DNA of 64,000 bases, taken from positions 1,126,166-1,190,165 of the forward strand of contig NZ_BMHO01000001.1 of assembly GCF_014640975.1 (NCBI RefSeq). The letters are read 5' to 3'. The translations under genes and the position numbers were made by a program. The notes below the pieces were generated by a model. That model was not told the origin of the DNA. It searched no databases and saw nothing but the letters and a program-made list of their open reading frames with translations. The first letter of the stretch is position 1, and each line of letters opens with the position of its first letter. Origin of the DNA: Microbacterium faecale. Lineage in GTDB: Bacteria; Actinomycetota; Actinomycetes; Actinomycetales; Microbacteriaceae. Positions 26,748 to 34,797 of the stretch are shown here, piece by piece.

Positions 26748-27398
26748 GTGGAATGGGAAGCCCCGGTGCGGGTGGGGACGAGCGTCCACGAACTCCTGCG
26801 CGCGAAGATCCTCACAGGCGAGCTCGAGCCGGGATCGCGTCTCGCGATCCCGGCCATCGCGAAGGAGCTTGGGGTCAGCCGCAGCCCCGTCCGCGACGCC
26901 GTGCTGCAGCTGGTGCGTGAGGGCCTCGCAGTGGAAGAGTTCAACCGGGGCGCCGTCGTCCACACGCCGCCGCGCGCCGCGCTCGTCAGCCTCTACCACG
27001 CGCGCGAAGCGCTCGAAGGGATGGCCGCGCGGCTTGCGGCTGCCGCGATCACCACGAGCGCACTCGACCAGCTCGATGCGGTGCTGCGCGAACACGAAGC
27101 CGTCGACCCGGATGACTTCTCGCGGCACATCGAACTCGACGCCCGGTTCCACCGGCTGATCCGCGACGCCGCCGCGAGTCCCGTTCTCCTGCGCATGCTC
27201 GAGGAGATTCAGGGGCAGGTGATCGTGGCCATGCGGTCGACGAACGTCACGGTGGGGGTGCGCGGAGCCGCATCAGATCATCGAGCGATCTTCGAGGCGT
27301 TGGCGCGGCACGATCCGGACGCGTCCGAGCGTGCCGCTCGCGCGCACATCTCCCGGCTCACGGGAATCCTCCGAGACCCCGATGGGACAGGAACATGA
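26748..27398 (+). CDS. GntR-family regulator (FCD domain)
   Basis: The 216-residue product has an N-terminal winged helix (LRAKILTGELEPGSRLAIPA, then ELGVSRSPVRDAVLQLVREG) and an all-helical C-terminal FCD domain (EHEAVDPDDFSRHIELDARF-like segment with His/Asp metal ligands). FCD-GntR proteins sense organic or sugar acids. The start is GTG at 26748. It is coupled to the following dehydrogenase gene and gives the cluster a second regulator besides DeoR. Confidence 0.9.
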   Translation: MEWEAPVRVGTSVHELLRAKILTGELEPGSRLAIPAIAKELGVSRSPVRDAVLQLVREGLAVEEFNRGAVVHTPPRAALVSLYHAREALEGMAARLAAAAITTSALDQLDAVLREHEAVDPDDFSRHIELDARFHRLIRDAAASPVLLRMLEEIQGQVIVAMRSTNVTVGVRGAASDHRAIFEALARHDPDASERAARAHISRLTGILRDPDGTGT

Positions 27399-28444
27399 AT
27401 CGCACAGCGCTTCGGCACCACCGAGCTGATGGATTGACGCTCGTTGACGAGCCGGTGCCCGCCCTCGCCGCGGGCGAAGCATCGCTCGACGTCCTCGTCG
27501 TGGGGCTCTGCGGAACCGATGCCCACATCATCGCCGGCACGTTCCCCTCCGCCGACGGCGTCATCATGGGCCACGAGGTCTGCGGCATCGTCCGTGACGT
27601 CGCGGACGATGTCTCCGGTCTGCGGCCAGGAGATCTCGTGACCGTCGAACCGCATTGGTACTGCACGTCCTGCAGCTACTGCCGCTCCGGCGACGAGCAC
27701 CTCTGCGCCGACAAAAAGGGGTACGGCGTCAAGCTCGATGGCGGTATGACGACCACGATGACCGCGCCCGCGCGCATCCTGTACCGGCTTGATCCGGCGA
27801 CTTCTCCGTTCACCGGTGCGATGACCGAGCCGCTCGCGTGCTGCATCCACTCGATGGATCGCCTCGATCCGGCCTCCGGCACCTCCGTGCTGATCGCCGG
27901 TTGCGGGCCCGCGGGCGCGATGCTCGTCGCGCTGTCGAAAGCGCGTGGGCTGACACCGATCGTCGTGTCCGAGCCGTCGCCAGAACGGCGGGAGCTTGCC
28001 CGGGCGATGGGAGCCGAGCTCGCCGTGCATCCGGACGACCTGGATTCGCCCGAGGTGGGAGCGCTCGTCGGTGAACACGGGTTCCACTCGGTGATCGACG
28101 CGGTCGGAAGCGCGGCAATCAGCCGCGATCTCCTCGACCGGATCCGCAAGGGCGGTACTTTCCTCGTCTTCGGTGTGGCCGACCCGAGCGACACCATGGC
28201 ACTGACGCCGCGGGAGATCTACGACCGGGAACTCACGATCGTCGGGTCCATCATCAATCCCTACACGCACGAACGCGCGGTTGCGCTGGCACCCACGTTG
28301 CCGCTCGCTGCGCTCCCCACGCGGGTCTTCCCGCTCGACGAGTACGCGGAGGCATTCCGTGCCCAGGGGGAGGGGCGCGAGAAGATCTACATCACCCCGA
28401 ATCCGCAGCTCTTCGAACGCGCACTCGCACCGCAGGCCGCGTAG
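27395..28444 (+). CDS. Zinc-dependent alcohol dehydrogenase, second copy
   Basis: The 349-residue medium-chain dehydrogenase has catalytic zinc motifs (CGTDAHI and GHEVCG), the structural zinc cluster CTSCSYCRSGDEHLC and a dinucleotide motif GCGPAGAMLVA. It is only distantly similar to the copy at 24828 and probably acts on another intermediate. It is the last gene of the catabolic operon. The end is followed by a 129-bp gap before the histidine kinase gene. Confidence 0.87.
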   Translation: MNRTALRHHRADGLTLVDEPVPALAAGEASLDVLVVGLCGTDAHIIAGTFPSADGVIMGHEVCGIVRDVADDVSGLRPGDLVTVEPHWYCTSCSYCRSGDEHLCADKKGYGVKLDGGMTTTMTAPARILYRLDPATSPFTGAMTEPLACCIHSMDRLDPASGTSVLIAGCGPAGAMLVALSKARGLTPIVVSEPSPERRELARAMGAELAVHPDDLDSPEVGALVGEHGFHSVIDAVGSAAISRDLLDRIRKGGTFLVFGVADPSDTMALTPREIYDRELTIVGSIINPYTHERAVALAPTLPLAALPTRVFPLDEYAEAFRAQGEGREKIYITPNPQLFERALAPQAA

Positions 28445-28573
28445 TACCGCGCCGCGCCCCACTCGGCCCCTGGGGCTCCGCCGCATCGGTTGCGCATAGA
28501 CGGGGGATAACCCCCGCGCACCTTGGAGGTCCTCCCCGCTGTGCGAGCGAGCGCGGAACCGTAGCGTTAAAGC

Positions 28574-29845
28574 ATGACATCGACTACTGCGCCGTTCGAA
28601 GCGCCACTTCCACGCGTGCACAGCCCGCTGAAGCTAGCCGGCGCGATCGCGCACCTGGCATTCATCGGCCTCTACGGCACCGCCGTCTTCACGATTCTTC
28701 TGGTTCTCGTGAGTGTCGGCATCCCCGGCCTCGCGCTGCTCGGCACCGGCGCCCTCCTTCTCCTCGCCTTCGTCTACGGCCTCTACGGCGCAGCTTTCCT
28801 CGAGACCGCCCGCGTCGAGGGCCTCTACGGATTCGGTATGCCGATGCTCTCGGCACGCCGATCACCGAAGCGCGGGTTCGTCGGCTTCCTGCACACCGTC
28901 TGGCTGCAGTTCATCGACGGCGCGATGTGGCGTGCGATCGCCCACCTCGCCCTCACCACAGTGCTCGGACTGGCCGTGCTCTCCCTCGCGACGGCAGCGG
29001 TTCGGGGCATCGCGCTGGCGTTCGCGCCGCTGTATGCGCCCGGCGTCGACACTCACGTGTTCGGCTTTTTCGTCCGGGCCGAGTGGGCGGCGTGGACGGG
29101 GGCGATCGGTGCGGTCGTCGCGCTCGTCGCGATCATCGCCGTCGCCCTTCTCCACGGCGTGCTCGCCCGCGTCCTCATCGCCCCGATCCGCGAGGCGCAG
29201 CTCGCCGCCCAGGCCCGCGACGCGACCGTGCAGCGGCAGGACGCGATCCGCGCCGGTGACGTTGAGCGTGCCCGCATCGAGCGCGACCTTCACGACGGCG
29301 TCCAGCCTCGGCTCGTGTCCGTCGGCATGACCCTCGGGCTCGCGCACCAGAAGATCGACACGGATCCCGACAACGCCAAGGAACTCGTCTCCGAGGCCCA
29401 CACGTCCACGAAGGCGGCCATCACCGAACTGCGCCAGCTCGCGCGCGGCATCCACGCCTCGGTGCTCGACGACCGCGGTCTCGACGCGGCCCTGAGCGCC
29501 GTCGCGAGCCGCTCGCACATCCCCGTGCACCTTGACGTGCGGATGACCGAGCGCGCCGGACGCGACGCCGAAGCAGCCGTGTACTTCGCCATCGCGGAGA
29601 GCCTCACGAACGCCGCCAAGCACTCCCGTGCCTCCACCTGCCGCGTGACCGTGCGCAATCGTCCAGAAGAGGGGATCCTCTGGGCGCGCGTCGAGGACGA
29701 CGGCGTGGGCGGGGCGCGACTCATCGCCGGTGGCGGCCTCGACGGCATCCACAATCGGATCACCGCCCTCGGCGGCACCGCTCGCCTCGACAGCCCCGCG
29801 GGCGGCCCGACCTCCCTGGAAGTGAGCGTGCCATGCGCATCCTGA
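28574..29845 (+). CDS. Sensor histidine kinase (NarL-type, HisKA_3)
   Basis: The 423-residue product has about four membrane segments in residues 20-215 with little extracellular loop, then the dimerisation/phosphoacceptor motif ARIERDLHDGVQPRLVSVG (the His of RDLHDG) and an HATPase_c domain (ESLTNAAKHSRAS N-box; VEDDGVGGARL). Such intramembrane-type sensors often react to envelope stress. The response-regulator gene starts inside its last codons, so the two are coupled. Confidence 0.92.
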   Translation: MTSTTAPFEAPLPRVHSPLKLAGAIAHLAFIGLYGTAVFTILLVLVSVGIPGLALLGTGALLLLAFVYGLYGAAFLETARVEGLYGFGMPMLSARRSPKRGFVGFLHTVWLQFIDGAMWRAIAHLALTTVLGLAVLSLATAAVRGIALAFAPLYAPGVDTHVFGFFVRAEWAAWTGAIGAVVALVAIIAVALLHGVLARVLIAPIREAQLAAQARDATVQRQDAIRAGDVERARIERDLHDGVQPRLVSVGMTLGLAHQKIDTDPDNAKELVSEAHTSTKAAITELRQLARGIHASVLDDRGLDAALSAVASRSHIPVHLDVRMTERAGRDAEAAVYFAIAESLTNAAKHSRASTCRVTVRNRPEEGILWARVEDDGVGGARLIAGGGLDGIHNRITALGGTARLDSPAGGPTSLEVSVPCAS

Positions 29846-30531
29846 TCGTCGAAGACTCCGTCCTCCTCCGCGAGGGGCTCTCACGGCTCCTTTCCGACGC
29901 CGGTCACGAGATCGTCGGCGCACTACCCGATGCCTCGCGCGCGCTCCAGGAAGTCGAAGACACGGATCCGGACCTCGCCATCGTCGACGTCCGCCTCCCT
30001 CCGACCTTTACCGACGAGGGGATCCACGCGGCTCTCGCGCTGCGCCAGCAGGACTCGAAGCTCGCGGTCCTCGTGCTCTCGCAGTATGTCGAGGAGCGGT
30101 ACGCGTCGGACCTCATCGCCCAGCCGGGCGGGGCGATCGGCTATCTCCTGAAGGATCGCGTCACCGACGTCACCGAGTTCCTCGAGTCGATCGACCGGAT
30201 CCGCGAGGGCGCCACCGTCCTCGATCCGGAGGTCGTCGCGCAGCTGCTGACCCGCCGCTCGCGCGACGAGAAGCTCATGCGCCTCACGGACCGCGAACGG
30301 GCCGTCCTGTCGCTCATCGCCGAGGGCAAGAGCAACGGTGCGATCTCACGGCTGCTGTTCGTCAGCGCCGGAGCCGTGGAGAAGCACATCACGTCGATCT
30401 TCTCGAAGCTCGGCCTTGAACAGGACGACATCGGCAACCGCCGCGTGCTCGCCGTCCTCGCCCACATAGACGCCACGTCGCCGCAGGGACCGATCGTCCC
30501 CGGCTCACAGCAGAACGGATCGAACCGATGA
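29833..30531 (+). CDS. LuxR/NarL-family response regulator
   Basis: The 232-residue product has an N-terminal receiver domain (ILIVEDSVLLREGL; phosphoacceptor Asp in LAIVDVRLPP) and a C-terminal LuxR helix-turn-helix (LTDRERAVLSLIAEGKSNGA, then AGAVEKHITSIFSKLGL). It is the partner of the upstream kinase (13-bp overlap) and overlaps the DUF4097 gene by 4 bp. Confidence 0.93.
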   Translation: MRILIVEDSVLLREGLSRLLSDAGHEIVGALPDASRALQEVEDTDPDLAIVDVRLPPTFTDEGIHAALALRQQDSKLAVLVLSQYVEERYASDLIAQPGGAIGYLLKDRVTDVTEFLESIDRIREGATVLDPEVVAQLLTRRSRDEKLMRLTDRERAVLSLIAEGKSNGAISRLLFVSAGAVEKHITSIFSKLGLEQDDIGNRRVLAVLAHIDATSPQGPIVPGSQQNGSNR

Positions 30532-31343
30532 CCGAAACGCCCCGACAGAGCCCCACGGCCCGTAGTGGAACGCGCGCGCTCGCCGTCACGTTCAGCGTGC
30601 TCGGCGGATGCATCCTCATCCTCGGGGGAGGCGCGACGGCCGTCGCCGCCGTCAGTGACACCGTGCGCTCCGGCCAGGTCGAAGATGGTGCGGTGTCGCT
30701 GCCGGTAGCCGGGATCGAACGCGTGAAGCTCGACGTCGACGCCGGGTCCGCGAGCGTCGCCTTCGGCAGCGGATCCGAGGCCACTCTCGACTACAGCTCC
30801 CATTCCGGCGCCTGGATCTTCGAGCGTCAGGGCGACACCCTGGTTGTCTCCAGCCCGGACGCGAGGTTCAGCCTCTTTGACTGGCGCCGCGATCAGTCGG
30901 CGCGGTTGACGCTTCCCGACGAGCTGGAGGGTGTCGACCTCGAGCTCGATCTTGCGGCCGGCGAGATCGATGCGGCCGGCATCTTCGGCGACGTCACGTA
31001 TGAACTGAGCGCCGGCATGGTGGAGCTCGAGGGATCCGCGGACGCGATCGCCGGCGACGTATCGGCGGGTGCCAGCGTCGTCGAACTCGCCGATGTGCAG
31101 ACGGCGCGCTTCGACGTCGCGGCCGGTGACATCAACGCGCATCTGACCGGCGAGCCTCCCTCCGACGTGCGGATCGGAGTGTCCGCCGGATCCGTCGAGC
31201 TGCAGCTGCCCGACGTGCCGTACGACGTGCGGACGAACCGCGCCGCCGGCGACTTCGTCTCGTCGCTCGAGGAGAGCACCGCGTCTGACCGGCGCATCGA
31301 CGTGCGCATCATGGCGGGCGACGTCGCGCTGTACGCCGGTTGA
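30528..31343 (+). CDS. DUF4097-type beta-repeat membrane protein
   Basis: The 271-residue product has one N-terminal membrane segment (LAVTFSVLGGCILILGGGAT) and an extracellular region of short beta-strand repeats rich in Ala, Gly, Asp and Val, with the pattern L-D-V-x-A-G repeated (VKLDVDAGSASVAFGSG; FDVAAGDINAHL). This is typical of DUF4097 'putative adhesin' proteins, which often accompany two-component systems. A sensor-accessory role is possible but not shown. Confidence 0.8.
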   Translation: MTETPRQSPTARSGTRALAVTFSVLGGCILILGGGATAVAAVSDTVRSGQVEDGAVSLPVAGIERVKLDVDAGSASVAFGSGSEATLDYSSHSGAWIFERQGDTLVVSSPDARFSLFDWRRDQSARLTLPDELEGVDLELDLAAGEIDAAGIFGDVTYELSAGMVELEGSADAIAGDVSAGASVVELADVQTARFDVAAGDINAHLTGEPPSDVRIGVSAGSVELQLPDVPYDVRTNRAAGDFVSSLEESTASDRRIDVRIMAGDVALYAG

Positions 31344-31502
31344 CCCATACGCGCTGTGTCGCCCCGGGCAGTAGTCCGGGGCGACACTCGCGTGCACAAG
31401 TACGGCAGGACGCCCGGTTATCCCTCACAGAGGGAGGCTCGGCGCCTGAGCTACCGTCGTTGTGCACCTGCGGCGGCGTAGACTCAAGCGGGTGATCCGT
31501 TC

Positions 31503-32291
31503 ATGAACGCCCTGCGCGCCCGTGGCTCGAGGGTGATCATCACGTTCATCGCGATCGGCCTCGTCTCCGGCTTCATGTCGGGCCTGTTCGGCGTCGGCGG
31601 CGGCACCGTCATCGTTCCGATGCTCGTCACCGCCGCAGCCTTCTCACAGAAGCTCGCGTCCGGCACATCGGGTGCGTCCATCATCGTCACCGCGGCGGTG
31701 GGCGTCGTCAGCTACGCCGCGCACGGTCAGGTCGACTGGCTCGCCGCCGTGCTGCTCGCGGCCGGCGGCGTCGTGGGCGCCCCACTCGGCGCGCACCTGC
31801 TGCACCGTCTCAGTGAGACGAAGCTGCGCTGGTTCTTCGTCGGGTTTCTCGCCGTCGTCGTCGTGACCCTCTTCTTCGTGATCCCCGATCGCGACGCGGG
31901 CGTGCCCATGAACCTCTGGCTCGGCGCCGCGCTCGTCGGCGTCGGCCTCGTCACTGGCGTGTTGTCGGGGATGATCGGTGTCGGCGGTGGCATCATCGTC
32001 GTGCCCGCGCTGATCCTGCTCTTCGGCGCGAGCGACCTCGTCGCGAAGGGCACCGCCCTGTTGATGATGATCCCGACCACGATTGCCGGAGCATGGCGCA
32101 ACACCCGCAACCGCAACGTGGATCTCGTGGCGGCGGCCGTCGTCGCGGCGGCCACCGTCATCACGACGCCGCTCGGCGCGCTCGTCGCCGCGGCCGTGGA
32201 TCCGTTCGTCGCGAACATGCTGTTCGCGGCGTTCCTCGTCGTGATCGGCACCCAGATGGCGATCAGGGCATTCCGCGCCGGACGCCGTTAG
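31503..32291 (+). CDS. TauE/SafE-family transporter, second copy
   Basis: The 262-residue product has about eight membrane segments and two copies of the family motif (FMSGLFGVGGGTVIVPML and VLSGMIGVGGGIIVVPAL). It is an anion or sulfite exporter-like protein and not closely similar to the one at 15476. The ATG at 31503 was chosen; an upstream GTG is in another frame. The stop codon TAG overlaps the first base of the terminal inverted-repeat element. Confidence 0.87.
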   Translation: MNALRARGSRVIITFIAIGLVSGFMSGLFGVGGGTVIVPMLVTAAAFSQKLASGTSGASIIVTAAVGVVSYAAHGQVDWLAAVLLAAGGVVGAPLGAHLLHRLSETKLRWFFVGFLAVVVVTLFFVIPDRDAGVPMNLWLGAALVGVGLVTGVLSGMIGVGGGIIVVPALILLFGASDLVAKGTALLMMIPTTIAGAWRNTRNRNVDLVAAAVVAAATVITTPLGALVAAAVDPFVANMLFAAFLVVIGTQMAIRAFRAGRR

Positions 32292-32449
32292 GTGCGTTGC
32301 TAAACTTGGCACCTACTGCGCTGGCCGATGAACGCCGTTTCGCGGCTTTCTCGTCGATCGACGATGCGACAGCATCGCCTCACTCCTCGGCGTTGCGAGC
32401 CGACGCACCTCGACCATGCTCGCGATGCCGCCAAGTTTCGCAACGCACC
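32291..32449. repeat. Inverted-repeat element, copy 1 (MITE-like or structured RNA)
   Basis: The 159-bp non-coding element has termini GGTGCGTTGCTAAACTTGGC and, inverted, GGTGCGTTGCGAAACTTGGC (19 of 20 match). Inside lie the palindrome TCGTCGATCGACGA and the hairpin CGATGC-GACA-GCATCG. It is homologous to 44501-44723. It sits between the TauE stop and the Shine-Dalgarno (AGGAGG) of the HadA-like gene, so it becomes the 5' leader of that gene if transcribed. Confidence 0.8.
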
Positions 32450-32462
32450 CAGGAGGACTGAC

Positions 32463-32912
32463 ATGGCTGTGGATCCGGATCTCGCCGAGCGCGACTTCCC
32501 CCCGACGCCCCCGTATCTCGTCGGACGTGAGAAGGTGCGCGAGTTCGCGCGCGCCGTGTTCGCGACTGCACCCGAGCACCTCGACGTCGACGCCGCGCGC
32601 GCCGCGGGACACGAAGACGTCGTCGCGCCGCCGACGTTCGCCATGGTGATCGCCGACCGCACGCTGCAGCAGCTGCTCGCGGATCCGTCGACCGGCGTCG
32701 TGCTCGAGCGCGCGCTGCACACGGACCAGCAGTTCACCTACTCGCGTCCGATCGTCGCGGGCGATGAACTCACCGGCCAGCTGCGGGTCACCCGCGTGCG
32801 CGCGATGGGGTCCGGCGCGATGGTCGCGAGCCAGACCGAGATCACGGACGCCTCCGGCGCGCACGTCGTCACGGCCAGTTCGACGCTGCTGATCGGATCG
32901 GAGGACGCCTGA
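32463..32912 (+). CDS. HadA-like MaoC-family N-terminal hydratase subunit
   Basis: The 149-residue hot-dog-fold protein (FPPTPPYLVGREKVREFARAV, then APPTFAMVIADRTL and LHTDQQFTYSRPIVAGDEL) resembles HadA/HadC and FAS1-like dehydratase subunits, which lack the catalytic pair. It forms a heterodimer with the HadB-like product of the next gene, overlapping by one base (TGATG). The role is 3-hydroxyacyl-ACP/CoA dehydration. The ATG at 32463 follows AGGAGG from just after the repeat element. Confidence 0.87.
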   Translation: MAVDPDLAERDFPPTPPYLVGREKVREFARAVFATAPEHLDVDAARAAGHEDVVAPPTFAMVIADRTLQQLLADPSTGVVLERALHTDQQFTYSRPIVAGDELTGQLRVTRVRAMGSGAMVASQTEITDASGAHVVTASSTLLIGSEDA

Positions 32913-33325
32913 TGGATCTGTCGACGCTGGAGAAGGGCGACGTCGTCGCCTCGAAGACCATGCACCTGACCCGCGACGCCCTCGTGCGCTACGCGGGCGC
33001 GTCCGGTGACTTCAACCCGATCCACTACCGCGACGACGTCGCCGAGCGCGTCGGGCTTCCGGGGGTGCTCGCTCACGGCATGCTCACGATGGGCATCGGC
33101 GCCTCGGTGCTCACCGAGTGGCTGGGCGAGACGAGCCGCCTCGCGTCGTACGTCGTGCGCTTCACGAAGCCCGTCGTCGTGGATCCGGAACGCGGCGCCA
33201 ACGTGACCTACGTCGCGACCGTCGGCCAGGTGAAGGACGACGGATCCGTGCGCATCGATCTCGCCGTCACGTTCGAGGAGGAGAAGGTGTTCGGGAAGGC
33301 GCAGGCGGTGGTGATGCCGACATGA
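32912..33325 (+). CDS. HadB-like MaoC dehydratase subunit
   Basis: The 137-residue hot-dog protein has the catalytic hydratase-2 motif YAGASGDFNPIHYRDDVAER (Asp and His) and GVLAHGMLTMG. It is the catalytic partner of the preceding subunit. The placement directly before murB is the common HadAB-murB arrangement of actinobacteria. Confidence 0.9.
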   Translation: MDLSTLEKGDVVASKTMHLTRDALVRYAGASGDFNPIHYRDDVAERVGLPGVLAHGMLTMGIGASVLTEWLGETSRLASYVVRFTKPVVVDPERGANVTYVATVGQVKDDGSVRIDLAVTFEEEKVFGKAQAVVMPT

Positions 33326-33393
33326 CGGCCTCGGTGAGGTTTACCGCAGGGGAGATCCGCGGCGCGTTGACGTTCCTGGCGGTGGGCGCATGA
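33322..33393 (+). CDS. Possible 23-codon coupling ORF between the MaoC gene and murB
   Basis: A 23-codon frame (MTASVRFTAGEIRGALTFLA...) starts with an ATG that overlaps the MaoC stop (ATGA) and ends with a TGA that overlaps the murB ATG (ATGA). It would let ribosomes pass through the 64-bp gap without releasing the message. No protein function is suggested, and chance is possible. Confidence 0.3.
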   Translation: MTASVRFTAGEIRGALTFLAVGA

Positions 33394-34556
33394 GCGCGAT
33401 CGAAGCGCGGCGCGACCCGGTGCCGCTGGCCGAGCTCACGACGATCGGCGTGGGCGCGGCCCCCGCCCGGATGGTCGACGTCCGCACACGTGAGGAGCTC
33501 GTCGCTGCGCTGCACGATGCGTGGAGCGAGGACTGGTTCGTCCTCGGCGGCGGATCCAATCTGCTGGCCAGCGACGAACCGTTCGACGGCACCGTTATCC
33601 GGATCCTCACCACCGGCTACGAGCGCATCGACGGCGCTCCGGAGGGCTACCAACGCGTCGCGATCGAGGCCGGACAGAACTGGGACGAGTTCGTCGCGTG
33701 GACCGTCGGGGCCGGACTGGCCGGTGTCGAGGCAATGAGCGGGATCCCCGGAACCGCGGGCGCCGCGCCGATCCAGAACGTCGGCGCGTACGGGCAGGAG
33801 ATCATCCAGACGCTCGTCTCCGTCGACCTCATCGACGAGGGAGCCTCGTCGATCGAGACGGTGCCGGCAAGCGAGCTCGGGCTCGGCCCCCGCACCTCCG
33901 CGCTGAAGCGTCACTATGATTCCGTTCCCGAGCGCTCGGCGGTCGTGGTCGGAATCGTGCTCGATCTCGCGGTCGTCGGCACGGATCCGCGCCCCGTCGA
34001 GGACGAGCGGATCCGCCAGGCTCTCGGGCTCGACGGTGTGCGCTCGGAGGGTGAGGACGGATCCGGGAACGCGTCGCTTGCGTGGATCCGCGACACGGTG
34101 CTTGCCATCCGCGCGACGAAGGGCATGGTGCTGGATCCGTCCGACGCAGATACGCGCAGCGCCGGCAGCTTCTTCAACAATCCGATCGTGACGGAGCAGA
34201 TCTCGCGGCGCCTTCCGGCCGAGTGCCCGCGCTGGCCGATCGACCCCGTTCCCGAGCTGGACCGGGTCTTCGACCTCGCCACGTGGGACGGTCAGGTCGC
34301 ACCGACCGCGCGCCAGCCGTCGCTCGTGAAGGTGAGTGCGGCGTGGCTGATCGAGAACGCGGGGCTCGCAAAGGGCTTCGGGCTGCCCGGATCCCGCGCC
34401 ACGCTGTCGACGAAGCACACGCTCGCGTTGACGAACCGCGGCGAGGCGTCGGCCGAGGACGTCGCGACGCTGGCGCGCTACGTCCGGACACGCGTCGCGT
34501 CGGAGTACGGCATCGAGCTGAACCCCGAGCCGGTCTTCGTCGGCGTCGAGCTATAG
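33390..34556 (+). CDS. murB: UDP-N-acetylenolpyruvoylglucosamine reductase
   Basis: This enzyme makes UDP-MurNAc in peptidoglycan synthesis, using FAD and NADPH. The 388-residue product shows the FAD-binding GGGSNLLASD and IPGTAGAAPIQNVGAYGQE, the catalytic Ser in SAGSFFNNP, and the closing Glu in ELNPEPVFVG. It is a little longer than average, with an insert near residues 200-225. The start is ATG at 33390. Confidence 0.95.
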   Translation: MSAIEARRDPVPLAELTTIGVGAAPARMVDVRTREELVAALHDAWSEDWFVLGGGSNLLASDEPFDGTVIRILTTGYERIDGAPEGYQRVAIEAGQNWDEFVAWTVGAGLAGVEAMSGIPGTAGAAPIQNVGAYGQEIIQTLVSVDLIDEGASSIETVPASELGLGPRTSALKRHYDSVPERSAVVVGIVLDLAVVGTDPRPVEDERIRQALGLDGVRSEGEDGSGNASLAWIRDTVLAIRATKGMVLDPSDADTRSAGSFFNNPIVTEQISRRLPAECPRWPIDPVPELDRVFDLATWDGQVAPTARQPSLVKVSAAWLIENAGLAKGFGLPGSRATLSTKHTLALTNRGEASAEDVATLARYVRTRVASEYGIELNPEPVFVGVEL

Positions 34557-34653
34557 GGTACGGCGCCCCCGCGCGCCCCGTCACGTCTCCTCGCGTCCCC
34601 TCGCGTCACCTCGGGTCGCGTCACGTCACGTGGCACGCTGGTGCTCCGCGCAG

Positions 34654-34712
34654 ATGGGTCGCCACACTTTGCAGGTTTGTGGACGCTGAAGTTGCATTCC
34701 TTGGCGACCCAT
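34654..34712. repeat. Palindrome P1 (DUF559-associated family 2)
   Basis: The 59-bp imperfect palindrome begins ATGGGTCGCCACACTTTGCA and ends with the inverse TTGCA...GGCGACCCAT. It lies downstream of the minus-strand DUF559 gene, with P2 next to it. Confidence 0.85.
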
Positions 34713-34726
34713 TGGGCGCGCCGAAT

Positions 34727-34785
34727 ATGGGTCGCCACACTTTGCAGATCTGCGGGCACAGATGTTGCAAAGTATGGCGACCCAT
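34727..34785. repeat. Palindrome P2 (DUF559-associated family 2)
   Basis: A second 59-bp copy with the same outer 20 bases as P1 and a different centre (AGATCTGCGGGCACAGATG). It ends 12 bp before the stop codon of the minus-strand DUF559 gene. Confidence 0.87.
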
Positions 34786-34797
34786 CACGGGGTGGGG

